Part shown: one piece after another, positions 47,474-58,724 of the stretch
How positions within the stretch are numbered: the first letter of the stretch is position 1
How the letters are laid out: the number at the start of each line of letters is the position of its first letter
Origin: Scleromitrula shiraiana
Taxonomy: Eukaryota; Ascomycota; Leotiomycetes; Helotiales; Sclerotiniaceae
NCBI GenBank assembly: GCA_028455995.1
Contig: JABELC010000006.1
Coordinates: 992,001-1,056,000, forward strand
DNA: 64,000 nt
Direction of reading: 5' to 3'
Made by a program: the position numbers and the translations under genes
The notes under the pieces: generated by a model
What the model was told of the DNA's origin: nothing
The model's database searches: none
What the model saw: only the letters and a program-made list of their open reading frames with translations

Positions 47474-49815
47474 TTTGGCTGGTATAAACTGAGCCAGCAG
47501 TCTTAATTATTCGTTGATGAGAGTATTGGAACGTGCGTGAGAAGAGATGAGAGATTGATGAGTATGATACAGATAATTTATCTGCTTTAATCTTTGAGAA
47601 GAGAGATTCGTATTGTATCAATGTTCCAATGAAAGTGAGGTGAAAAGGTATCTCTGAAGAAATATTCAATTAAAGCGGGACGACTACTCCATTTTGAATA
47701 TATTCGATTCATAGAATAGAGGCCATGATCTACTTAGAGTGGAGTCTTAATCGTCTACCAAGAGTCTAAGATATTGCAAATTTAAACCAAACGAGCCAGA
47801 TAGGAATCATAACAGCCAAGTTGGGTCGTAACAGAGAGGAAACATCAAAAGTATGCTCGAAACTGTTCAAAAGTGGGACTCCAAGAGATAACAACTTCAG
47901 ATGAAGAGGCTCGAAAGAAACTTTAGAACTAATTGTGGCCATGTAAACTTCATTCAAAGGATGATTACCAACCTTCCGCTACATGAATATGTCGGAGCCA
48001 AGTACGGTTCCACTACCGAGTTCTTGGCTTCAAGGCACTCGCAAGTGGCTTTTAAAGCTGGGCAAAATTTGACCCACTAGCACATGAAATATTCATTACT
48101 CTTTGTCTTCCGCAAATTCCCGACTCATGTCAATGCCACAGTGAGATATTCTAATTTTGTTCATGTTCGTTAGAAGTATCTAGGAACCGTAGAAGCGATG
48201 ATCGCAAACGCGTATTTGGCGAGCCTTGGCAGGGACGGTCCGCAGAGCTGTGACGTTCACAAACACATGTCTTTGGAACGCATATCGTATTTTCTTAACT
48301 TTCAATTCCTTTATCTGCTTCTCTTGGAATCTTTTTGATCCATGAGATCCTTTAAGTATCTCCACAATCAAAGATAATCATAAAACTCATCACATTGTAA
48401 AAGCGATGTTGAGAATCTAGAAGCCAAGAAGATTGAGAGAGCTCAGACCTTGCCAAGTGATCTCTACTTTAGCTGCAAAGAATTGTAAAAATAGTCCCGG
48501 GCACTGATTGAGCAAATGCCGGCGGTAGGTGCTTAGTGAAATATCTGCCGTGTGGTAGAACTACTTGTTCTGCGAGCCAAGGTACTACCCTTGATTTTGG
48601 AGATAAGTAGATTGAATATCACCGAGACACCAAATTGATGATGATTTATTCATTGAATCGCCACGAAGATGCATTAACATGAAGATCAACTCGAAATCAG
48701 TGGCTTGGCCTGAATTTCGAAAAACCGTGATCTACCAGACTACCTGATAGCATGCATAGCTTTCCATATATTTCGCGGAAGAGGAAGATCATACAGATTG
48801 CAAGCAGTGATGTGAATCAATCATATCAATAGTAACATAATGTCGCATTTGAACGACACTGTTTCCGAGTCTGCCAATGAATGCATTCGTCCAGGCCCTA
48901 GGGGCGAGTGTTGTGATGCTTGATAGTTGATGCTTCAAGTTGATGCTTGATGTTTTGATCAGTGTTTGAACTAAAATGAAAAGAGGCTGATGATTACGCT
49001 AGTCTGCTAATGGACAAGCTCCATCATACTGATATCACGTGAGTCTCCTGAAAACCTTTCAACATCTTTTCTTTCTTGCACGGGGTGACGATGATAACTT
49101 TGGATTTATTGTGTATCTCTCTCATCGTATTTCCTAGATGACGAAACGTACGAAGACTTCTGTTTTACTGAGTACTTCAATCAAAGTGCCGGCATGCTAG
49201 CATGATCAGCATTGCAGCGGAAAAATAATGACCCATCGAATTTTTGTGTTACCCCGAGCAATATACTTTGGGCAGGTAAAAGTATTAACAATCATTGAAT
49301 AGGTAAGTGATGTGTTTCTTGTTGGATAAAATAGACAATCATATTAAAATGGAATGGGCCAAATAATGAGATAGTTCTCGTATATCCCAGCTTCCTCTCT
49401 TGTTCCCCGAACTCCCCGGCGTCTACCTGCAACATTCATTGTCATGCGGTACTTCGACTCCACGGCTAAAATGCTTTTATTTCAGAAATGACTTCTTGTA
49501 CCTTTCTTCTTTGATTATAAACTATTCATACTGGTGGACTGAGATTTATCCTGAATTTTGTGGGGAAAGATGCACCTAATATGGCTCCAGTACATCAGGT
49601 ATAGGTATGCCAGCTATATCTGTATATTTCATATGATTGGGGCGGAAAAGTATGATTAAATTTCATCAATATATAAATTTGATCATTCTTGAGTGACATC
49701 AAATTAATGGTCTAAGTTTGAGCCATTATATAATGACACGCTCTGGTTCTTCGGATATCGTGTACTGGTATTGGTGCTGTTTACCTTAGAGCATTCTACC
49801 ACAACAACAACTAAG
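47474..49815. other. 2.3-kb gene-poor stretch
   Basis: No supported gene. Frames at 47766-47957 and 48180-48371 (both -) lack motifs. The first 300 bases are the TDT transporter promoter. Near 49785-49810 an ACAACAACAACT tract precedes the GH43 remnant's start. Confidence 0.5.
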
Positions 49816-51611
49816 ATGTTGTCTCTTAATTTTTACTTCATTTCTCTTCTTAGTACTTGTGTTTTTGCATCCCAGCAAATCGTTCGTTTGTCTAGCAGAA
49901 TATGAAGAATTAACTGACTAACATATCCTCAGATACCTGGTGCAACATGGACCGCTTCTGGCCTAAAGCAACATATTCAAGCACATGGTGGAGGCATAAT
50001 TCAAGTTGGATCAACATATTACTGGGCTGGCGAAAACAAGCTCAATGGAAGCGCTTTCCAATCCATAAATTGTTATTCTAGTACGGATCTTGTGAATTAG
50101 AACTTCCAGTCCTACCTTCTTACATTACAATCATCTGGTGATTTGGGTCCAAATCCTGTTGTGGAACGTCCACATATTATGTACAATGCTGCTACAAGTA
50201 AATATGTTATGGCGAGAACTATTCAATCTTTACTTTATTTGTTGCAATCCATGAATGGAGGCCTGTTCATATTCTACTCAGGTCACATGATTTACTTGCA
50301 TCAAAAGAGATATAATCCAATCAACCCTCATCCTTTTATCAAGTAATATATGCTAATAGAATATTCCCCAGTGGATGCATGTTGATGATTCAAGTTATGC
50401 GGAAGCGAAAGCTGGTGTGGCGACCAGCAGCAGCGTGTGTGGAACTTATACATACTTGTAAGTACATATGATGACATATATAAATGCCCAATTGAGGTTA
50501 ACTATGAAAAGAGTATCAAGTCAACCACTAGGTTTCCAGGGTAGGGATCTCAACGTATTTATAGGTACGAAGTCAATCGATCTAACCATGAAACAGTCTA
50601 GGCTAACCTCGAGATAGATACCGATGGAACAGGTTACCTCCTCACAGAGGATGTAATTTTTATTCTTCCCCCTCTCTATTTCCTCCAACCTGACATTTCA
50701 ATAGCGTGCGAATGGTTTATGCATCGATAAACTCTCAGCTGACTACACATCTGTTGTTTCTGCCACCTATCTTTTTGCGGATTATGAAGCCCCTACTATA
50801 CATAAAAATGGCAGTACTTATTTTATGTTTGCAAGTCATTTAAGTGGATGGGGCCATGGTCTGCTTGGGCCAACTTTGTAACTGTAGGTTCAAATACTTA
50901 CAGCAGTCAAACGGCAGCTGTAGTAAGTATCAACGGTGTAGTCATGTGTGTTTCTCATTTTCTGAAAGATAGCTCAATTATCAGAACCAGCATGACTAAA
51001 TAAGTGAAGGTACATGGGCGATCGTTGGAATTCAGCCAATTTGATGACTTCCACCTATGTTTAGTTACCACTAACTATCTCCGGCACGACAGCATCTCTT
51101 GTAAACCATCTATTTCTATTTGGGCTCTACATATCTGATCGTCCTTCAGACAAACCGAGTAAACTGGATTATAAATCCTACAGCTGGAACATGAGCTGTC
51201 GCACCAACCGAAACAACCCCAGAGACTGAATCCACCACCAAAGTTCTTGCCTCTGGCGCTACAATTCTTTCATGTTCTGGATGCTCTGGCGCCAAAGATG
51301 TCAGATATATTGGAAGTCCAAGCCCTGGAGGTACATTGACATTCAATGGAGTGAATAGCTCTGTCGCAAAAACGACTACACTTCGAATTCATCATACAAA
51401 TGGTGACTCAACCCAAAGATATGCGAATGTTGTTGTCAATGGTGTCAGCAATATTGTTGCATTTTTGCCGACTACAGACGATAACACACTAGAAACAAGC
51501 GTTTTGACCACCGCGTTGAAGAGCGGAACTGGCAATGTGATTCAATGCCAATCCTATAATTCTGGATGGCGTAATATTTCCAGCATTCCATGTTCTTTCG
51601 TGAATTCATAA
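49816..51611 (+). pseudogene. GH43 glycosidase with CBM35, multiply broken
   Basis: The start (MLSLNFYFISLLSTCVFAS) is a good signal peptide. After an intron come IPGATWTASGLKQHIQAHGG, VGSTYYWAGENK, NCYSSTDLVN and SSGDLGPNPVVERP, the catalytic blades of a GH43 galactan 1,3-beta-galactosidase-like enzyme. Trp after DLVN is replaced by TAG at 50098-50100. Sequence is then out of register (50209-50370) before WMHVDDSSYAEAKAGVA, where Asp and later residues would be catalytic. DGTGYLLTE, CIDKLSADYTSVVS and FMFASHLSGWG appear in shifted frames. The C-terminal CBM35 (ILSCSGCSGAKDVRYIGSPS to IPCSFVNS) remains open up to 51611. The intact enzyme would be secreted and act on arabinogalactan side chains. 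Confidence 0.82.
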
Positions 51612-51716
51612 TAGGCACCTCATGCTAATTCGAGTATAGCACCCAACATTGATCCAATAATGGTTACAGTGTCTTGAAGAGGAATAATATCATTAAGAAG
51701 TGATATCATTGACCTT

Positions 51717-52757
51717 CTACTTCATCATGTTTATTCTTTTATTCTCCAATCTCAACGACTTGTAGCTCCCACTCAAAAGATTGATAGGATCATTGTTCAT
51801 CTCCTTAAGACACCTAATTACTTTCCCTGGTGTTGAATTTCTTTTTGTACTCAATACTTTCTTATCACTCCACACCTCCCATCTTGTTCTTATCATACTT
51901 CTTGAAATAAGTGATACGACAGATGTAGGCGGCATAGGTGCATTGGTACAAATCTCCCTCAACATGAATTCCAATCCCTTAAATAATGCAGGATCAACGA
52001 TTCGAAAGTGTGATAATTCTTTCCTTGCTTCCACAATAGCCCTTTCGGTAGCAAATTCGTATTGGAATCCCATCATGCGGAAACGAAGATATTTTGCAAG
52101 GACTGTTGAGCAAAATAATGCTAATTCGCCATGCATATGTGTCTTTATCTGGCCAGTACGATAAGCACAAGGAATTTCTACGGTGGTGATTGCACGAGCT
52201 TTCAGAGCGAATGTTCCGAGTTGGATTTCGAGAGATGAAAATTCCTCACGGCTATCCGATTCCATGATGGATAGAGGAGAGATATATACCCAAATGTATC
52301 CTGTAGCGCAGGCACATATAGAGTATTTGGCTCTATTTGATAAATTTTCTTTCTCGAAAAATGCTTTGGCTTCATATGCTTTGATATCTGCGAAGTTCGC
52401 AGTGAGATCTTTTCCAAATTTCTTAATCACATTCTCGTCAGTGACATCAATGTCGACCATATCGATTCCAGAATCTTTGCTTTGGGTTATGTAGAACATG
52501 GGTTGTGTCATAAAACCAGAATCGATGGTGCGAGCATTGTGAACTCGAAGTATTTTCAGACTTGGGCTAGAGACTATCATATTCTTGTTAGGTACTGGCG
52601 ATCTTCCAAGCTATAATAACTCACATTCTGTCGACACAAGCACTTCTTGGATGAGATCCGGTAGCTGAGAAAAAACACGATCATTGCGAGAGTTAACATC
52701 GATGATAGATGGTGTTTCGCCACGGCTGGTAACGAGCATTTCTTCCTCATTACTCAT
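51717..52757 (-). CDS. Unknown two-exon protein
   Basis: Exons 52757-52625 and 52573-51717 join in phase (GAA T | TC) to 329 residues. The acceptor is the ATAG before TCTCTAGCC; the nearer AAG acceptor would create a stop. I recognise no domain. The protein is soluble with no signal peptide or membrane helix and mixes short hydrophobic and charged stretches. Blocks such as MVDIDVTDENVIKKFGKDL, AKAFFEKENLSNRAKYS and HFRIVDPALFKGLEFMLREI look like a folded alpha/beta protein. The basic C-terminus (KKVLSTKRNSTPGKVIR) may bind nucleic acid, but that is only a guess. It overlaps no other gene and ends tail to tail with the GH43 remnant, about 105 bp away. It may be a lineage-specific gene. Confidence 0.65.
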
Positions 52758-53639
52758 TTTCGCGATAATTTGTGCGGGGGGGTAGGTAGTGAGATCGAGC
52801 GAATCAAGTTATCAATGTTCATTCAGAACCTAGGCATTCAGATATCTTTTCTTTGGATGTCTATACAGCTAAATGGACATTCAAAAATTTGATAGCTTGA
52901 TAACCTTATCATAAATTTCACTAGGAATAAGGAATGTGTTTTGTACAATGCATACATGTCATGAAAATTCTCGTATTCAACAGTTGCTAAAAATAGAAAT
53001 TGAGGGGAAACCGTTGGAACACGAGATGAATTTCTAGCAGCCTTGATGTTGTGCATCTTACATTGAATCTGAAACGACCAGATAAGATTCGAAAAGACAT
53101 ATAATGATTTCGGTGATCCATCAGAGGAATGCTCGGGTAGGGCCGCAGCTTACACAGCCCTGTAATATCTCATTCCCGAGCATGAGGAATCATATCTTGA
53201 CGTAAATTTCGAATTTAAAAACATAATACGGATGATAATTACACGGCTCTATGATCGGAGGTCATGTGGTGTTTACTTTGCCATTTATAGTCATTGTGAC
53301 AAGGAGAACAACATTGCTAGTGCCCTGTGAGGAGGAAATACTCACATGCCTAATATCCTACTCCAGTTAAAAAGTCCGACCACGGTTTGAACTTCTAAGT
53401 TGAAAACTGAGACAAATCCACCGAAGTCTTTGGATCTCATTATCTATTCCATTTGTTAGCATACATATTTGCTCTTACAATGAAGAAAACCTAATCCTTA
53501 ATTGACATTCTTCAAGCTTGATTGAACCATCATCATTCTAAAACATAACTATTTTCTCTTGGATAAATGGTGATGACTATTGATCTAGACACAGTCTAGA
53601 CACCTCGTCCAACAACGATCCCTCCTAATGTCTAGCAGG

Positions 53640-54110
53640 AGTCAAACACCGCTTTCATAACCTACATCCTGGAAACTCTCATTCATCGCAACATCTAACA
53701 AATCAAATACTCCCTGTTTTAGAATCTCTGAAACATAAGCCTCAACCTCCTTGACGTTACAATCCACACCAAAACATATTTCCAATCCCTCCAGTCCATT
53801 CATCCTAATAACCCTCTCATCTTCTCCTCCTTTCCGTCAAGATCACGCAAACTTTCATCCACCTACTTTCATCCACCCAAGTGTAATAGCCTTCCTTGAA
53901 TTGAAGCATCACTTTCTGCCATTGAATCTTGACATCTGAATCTAGCTTTACCTTTTCGTAATTGAAGAGCTCTTGATGTGCGAGGACGATATTTCGGGCA
54001 GTATATTTGAGGTCAGAAATGGGCGTGGTAGTGTAAGAGGCAAGGCTAAAGCCAAGTCTTGGGATATCCCTTTTTGCTCCAACCGTCGTTCGTTACGACA
54101 AAGTGTGCTA
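53640..54110 (-). pseudogene. Possible decayed gene of unknown family
   Basis: Right-to-left reading shows VVTNDGWSKKGYPKTWL, then in another frame SYTTTPISDLKYTARNIVLA and HQELFNYEKVKLDSDVKIQW, continuing to a stop. After a further shift comes VIRMNGLEGLEICFGVDCNV and KEVEAYVSEILKQGVFDLLD. The frame change after VDESRWMKV coincides with a 14-bp tandem duplication at 53851-53878. No family is recognised, so these could be chance frames. The amino-acid texture and length make a disrupted gene more likely than not, but only weakly. Confidence 0.3.
53851..53878. repeat. 14-bp tandem duplication
   Basis: ACTTTCATCCACCT is followed directly by ACTTTCATCCACCC. It falls at the point where the possible minus-strand reading frame is lost. 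Confidence 0.85.
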
Positions 54111-54874
54111 GTGTTGTAATTGATAATTCGGTGTTATTGAGTGGAGAGCGGAGAGTCCTTCATGGGCATATAGAGGGGATAATATTGGATTTGAGAGTGG
54201 GGGGGTGGAGATTGCTTTGGGGGTGGGTGAACCTTTGGGCCTGGCTTTATTCAGTATGTGGAGTATTTTGGTGGTGAAAGATTGATTGGCATGAGCTTGT
54301 TGAGATGATCGAATATGAGCTAGTAGAAAGAAACATATATCCATCTTATGTCAACAACATACGTATCAAGTTTGATACGACAAAGAGATGACAAAAATGG
54401 GAAACCTCCAGTGATTTCACCCCGAAATCCCACACAAATGGCTCTACCCACAAATTGGAGAAATATCTCCCATTGAAGTAGAGTGAAATTTAGAAGAAGG
54501 ATCCAAGATTCATTAAATGATAATAAAAAATTGAAGATGCTAGAATCATCAGGATCCAAAGAATTAGCATAGCGCAGAAAGATCTTCTAGTACAAACAAT
54601 CCCATGTTCGTTGTGAAATATGCAATTCCCATTCACATAGCCATATGGTTTTACCTTCCAGACCTTGTTTACTGATGGGGATTGAAAGAAGTTACTGATT
54701 CATTTTCAAGTTTGTCTTTCTCTATTTACCTTTATCTTTGAATCTGACTTCTTCTCTTTCAATCTTCTATTTCCTGATTGATATGATAGATATATAAAAT
54801 ACATTGCCAGATTCTAAATGGTGAGATTTTTTTTCACTTCAGAGGTCCCAAGAATTTCCATTCCGCAAGCCAAA

Positions 54875-55585
54875 ATGTCGAACGTCAACCTCTTCCATGG
54901 CACATTCTCTGTCACTATACCCCCGAAAGATACACTCTATCCTGTATTGGTCCACGCAACCTCCTGGTTCGCGAAAGAACAGGAATACAAACCGGTCGGC
55001 AGCGTCATAATTGAGGTTCCCTTAAATACAACCTTTCAAAATTTTCACAAATGTTGCCAAATAGCATTTTAGAACAACGGTTTCGACATCTATACTATCT
55101 TGATGAAAGCTCACAAGTTGGACAATGAAGGTCCATATGTCACAACTTTTGGAATCATAACTGCTCAATGGAGTAGTGGTCAAATTGAGCTTCCGAAGAT
55201 GAAGGTAAGATGTGACAACGAGATGTTCTAAACATTGAAATTGATGGCTGTACGTGGATGGAGGGATAACTTTGAGGTTCCCTTCATACTGGATGCGCCG
55301 TATGGAAAAGAAGGGTTCTCCGACTTGCAAACTATATCCTCGCGTTCTAATAATTCAGATCCTGGAAGCCATCCAGGGACAAGTGAAGATGAAAATAACG
55401 AAGATGATGATGTGGCAGATAAAAATCAAGAGCTTACTCAAGGGAGAAAGGCTAGCTTACGATCAGCAAAGGGAGATGCAAAGGAGACACCAAAGGAGAA
55501 AATTAAGGAGGTTGTTGGAAATAAACACGCGAGAACGGAGGACGGAGTGGAAGGAGAAAGTCCAAAGAAGAAGGCTGAACGATGA
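54875..55585 (+). CDS. Unknown protein, gene model unresolved
   Basis: Exon 1 is 54875-55015 (ATG preceded by AAA; an upstream in-frame ATG at 54818 is possible). Exon 2 is 55073-55204, ending at a good GTAAGA donor. The text (NLFHGTFSVTIPPKDTLYPV, NNGFDIYTILMKAHKLDNEG) looks coding but I know no family. Downstream, 55264-55585 stays open with NFEVPFILDAPYGKEGF and a highly charged Lys/Glu tail ending KKKAER, resembling a nuclear or disordered tail. The only AG acceptor (GGAG at 55260-55263) gives a stop two codons later instead of this frame. So either the protein ends there at about 92 residues, or the gene is frameshifted, or I have the junction wrong. Confidence 0.42.
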
Positions 55586-55809
55586 AGATTAATTGTGAAG
55601 ACAAGCAGGACTTTGGGACAATAGGTTGAGATCGGGGAGTGCGTTGGAGTTTCTTAAGATAGATTTAAAAATTGGAGACTTGTTTCATTGAACCATGGAA
55701 GATTGCTTTTGAAAATGTGTAGTGACATCAATTCTGTTCATGTTAAGATACACTTATTTATCCCGATTGATATCCATTACAGACACAACAAACATATAAA
55801 CGAATCAGC

Positions 55810-57046
55810 TCAAACGTTAACAGCGTTCCACTTGATAGTTTCTCCGCACTCGATAGCCTTGCCCGGAACGTTTTTGAAGATAAATATCGCCAGCAAACGT
55901 TGGTGGTATCCATATCTATAGCTTAAAGTCTCAAGATCCATGTGCCCCAATTCAGAACCTAGATCTGGCGAATTCCGCTAATTAATCATTTTAACAGATG
56001 AATAGCTTGTGATCTTCGAACTCGAATGTACAGTATATCAATCTGTAATGAACAACATAATGCATGTTTATGAATATCGAGAACTAATCGCAAAATCCAT
56101 ACTATCCAGCATAAGTTCAACACGGTGCGTGCAGGATAAGGTTCGGAAAAATGAAATCGAAGGGATTATTTTTCCGAATTCGGATAGCTTAGTCAAATAA
56201 AACTACTGATACTCGTAGAGACTCCGGGAATCAATCAGTCAGTAATATTTTAATGAATGCAAAGTACCTACGTAGTCAACCCAACAGTTTTATGTAAAGA
56301 ATATCAATATGTTGGAACACCCACTTACCGCACATCCAACCATCCAACCCGTGTACAACTCCTCACAAGCATCTGAAGGTATTACAATGGTCGTAATAGG
56401 ATGGAACCCGATTATGTCCTTTGGAAAGATCTGAATAAATCCAAATGTATATTGGGTTCCAAACTTTCTTCACCATGCAAAACGAATGGCTTGCATTTGT
56501 ATGTTGTGATGATGCAGCTATATCCTCTGACCAATGCTGTCGCTTTTAGATGATACCATTACTCCATCTATGGGTAGAACCTTTATATATAAGTAATCCG
56601 ATGGGATTTTGAGGTGATTGATAGGAATAACATACCACTTTATTCATCATTCCAAGGTTGACAACAGTAAACCTTCCTAATAAGTATTCAACTAGATATA
56701 TGCATGTAGATGTTTCAATCATATAATTTAGCCCCAGGAAATATTGCCAGTCATTGAGCGTTGTTACCCCAAATATGAGGCAATCATTATGGCACCCACT
56801 GTTTCACAGCGCCCTTGGGGAACATTTCTCCCTTCTGGTACAAAATATTCTGTATTTTACAAGGAAGATCTACTCTCTCACGCCATGTCATGCTCAAAGA
56901 ACTACTTACTATTCGATTATCTATAAATCCACTAACCTTTATAGCTTCACTAACTTTCTCTTTGCAGATTTAGTTCTATCTGATAACATACCCCGACCCA
57001 AATCTAATTCAACTACAGAAACCATGACTTCCCACTCCAAATACAT
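55810..57046 (-). CDS. Possible multi-exon gene of unknown function
   Basis: Read right to left, short open blocks are separated by plausible introns. They are MYLEWEVMVSVVELDLG from 57046, FVPEGRNVPQGRCETVGAIM and IASYLG ending at a GTAACA donor near 56770, FTVVNLGMMNKV before GTATGT near 56634, VLPIDGVM near 56580, FGTQYTFGFIQIFPKDIIGF to LYTGWMVGCA before GTAAGT at 56329, and a final block LAIFIFKNVPGKAIECGETI with stop at 55810. Phases can be made to agree for the first junctions. I do not recognise the protein. The last connection and the start are guesses, and the whole could be a relic. Confidence 0.33.
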
Positions 57047-57203
57047 TTTAAAGGCCTCCTCTTTCGATGATCTTGGATGAAACATTCTCCAAGCGGCACG
57101 ATTTCTCTCAGGCTTCGAACTGGTATTGTGCTATTATCTTTTATTTTTACCATAGCCGATTGCGGCCATACTGATATATCAATAACGTTCTGATGTCGTG
57201 GGC

Positions 57204-58724
57204 ATGGTCATGGTTATGAAGGGTTTGAGACCGGCCCCAAAAGGTCGAGTTCGAACAAGGGTTGGACACAAATATTTGGAAGCATTACAATCCAAAGCAA
57301 ATGGGGGATACAGGGGTTCAAGTTCCTCATCTTCGAATGAAGAGAAAAGTTCTCCTGGGTTGAATCTATTGATACTAGGTATTACTTCTGGAACTGCTAT
57401 GGATGATATCGACTTTGCATTATGTCGATATACACAGGAATCCCCGGAAGCTCCTTTACATCTGGATCTCTTACAGGTAATATTTGAGGGTTTTACTCGC
57501 AGGGAATATTGGCTGATTAGTTTCCAGTATGATTCCGTTGTTATGCCTTCCAAGATTCGAACGGAAATTTTGTCGATGCTACGAGAAGACGCTGCGCCGC
57601 CTAGTATGTTATCTCAAATGGATGCAGAAATAGGACATACATTCGCAAATGCTATTCATCTATTTGCACAAAAACATGATATAGCAGTCGATGACATTGA
57701 TCTGATAGGATCGGGAGGACAGCTGGTAACATTGACAGGTGCACCACCTCGAGGTCAACATCGATCAAATATGTGTTTGGGAGAAGGTGCTGTAATATCG
57801 GCAAAAACAGGCGTAACAACCGTTTCCGATTATCGAACAGCTGAACAAGCAGTAGGCAGGCAGGGCGCACCATTATTTGCATATCTAGTCGGGTTATTAC
57901 TACATCATCCTACTCGATTACAGATCTGCATAACAATTGGAGGTATTACAACCGTCTGTTTTATTCCATCTGATAAAAAAGGTGGAATAGATGCAATGTA
58001 CGACTGGGATACAGGACCTGGAACTTGTATGATTGATGCTGCCTATCGCCACTTCGGATTGGATCCTCAAACCGACCAATCCTCTTCCCTTCTGCACGGA
58101 GAAATCTCTCACGAAGTTGTCGAACAACTTCTAAGCAATGATGAATATCTCAGTACACGTCCACCAAAGACTACTGCAAGAGAAATTTATGGCGATGCAA
58201 TGGCCTATAAGATAATCACCATGTGTGCATATCGTGGCTGTTCTCCTGCAGATACAATAGCTACACTCGTGCGTTTCACATCCGCTTCAATCGCTCAACA
58301 ACTTCTTCTCTACGGACCCGGACGCGATGCTATAAATGGTGCTGACATCGTAGTCGATGGACGAGGAATGTCAAATCCAATATTAATTTCTGATCTACAG
58401 CGAGAATTTCCAGGCGCAAAATTCGGCTCGTTTGATAAAACAGGCATTCCATCCAATGCAAAAAAGGCGGTGGGATTTGCTATGCAGGCCATGGAAGCGT
58501 TATTGGGAAGAGCATTACCTGTTCCTACCAATGCCGATGTTAGAAGGCCAAACACTATTACAGGAAAGTTGGCCCCCGGGTTGAGGTGGAGAGAAATTAT
58601 GGAGAAGAGTGTTAGGTTTGGGGGTAGTGGAATGGGATGGGAGGGGTTGCCTGAAGTGAAGGAGTTAGTTGTAGAGAGGAGGGATAGGGAGAGAGACGTG
58701 GGGTTAGGAATTGGGTCGGGTTAG
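57204..58724 (+). CDS. anmK: Anhydro-N-acetylmuramic acid kinase-like protein (AnmK)
   Basis: Two exons, 57204-57476 and 57528-58724, give 489 residues. The 51-nt intron has no stop and is a multiple of three, so it hides inside one continuous frame; removing it restores the family text LDLLQ-YDSVVMP. AnmK signatures are ITSGTAMDDIDFAL (61-73), GSGGQLVTLTGAPP, EQAVGRQGAPLFAYL, ITIGGITTV, YDWDTGPGTCMIDA and VDGRGMSNPILI. In bacteria the enzyme recycles 1,6-anhydroMurNAc from cell-wall murein to MurNAc-6-P. Fungi make no murein, yet this family is known in Pezizomycotina and probably came from bacteria; the natural substrate is unclear. A 55-residue low-complexity N-terminus is extra to the bacterial enzyme. 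The first ATG after the in-frame GTG is used. Confidence 0.92.
   Translation: MVMVMKGLRPAPKGRVRTRVGHKYLEALQSKANGGYRGSSSSSSNEEKSSPGLNLLILGITSGTAMDDIDFALCRYTQESPEAPLHLDLLQVIFEGFTRREYWLISFQYDSVVMPSKIRTEILSMLREDAAPPSMLSQMDAEIGHTFANAIHLFAQKHDIAVDDIDLIGSGGQLVTLTGAPPRGQHRSNMCLGEGAVISAKTGVTTVSDYRTAEQAVGRQGAPLFAYLVGLLLHHPTRLQICITIGGITTVCFIPSDKKGGIDAMYDWDTGPGTCMIDAAYRHFGLDPQTDQSSSLLHGEISHEVVEQLLSNDEYLSTRPPKTTAREIYGDAMAYKIITMCAYRGCSPADTIATLVRFTSASIAQQLLLYGPGRDAINGADIVVDGRGMSNPILISDLQREFPGAKFGSFDKTGIPSNAKKAVGFAMQAMEALLGRALPVPTNADVRRPNTITGKLAPGLRWREIMEKSVRFGGSGMGWEGLPEVKELVVERRDRERDVGLGIGSG

Larger units (their letters stand above)
52758..54874. other. Gene-poor stretch with a possible minus-strand relic
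   Basis: No intact gene. On the minus strand, 53640-54110 shows protein-like text in changing frames (listed separately). The remainder has nothing recognisable; a pyrimidine-rich tract at 54700-54790 leads to the next rightward start. Confidence 0.45.
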
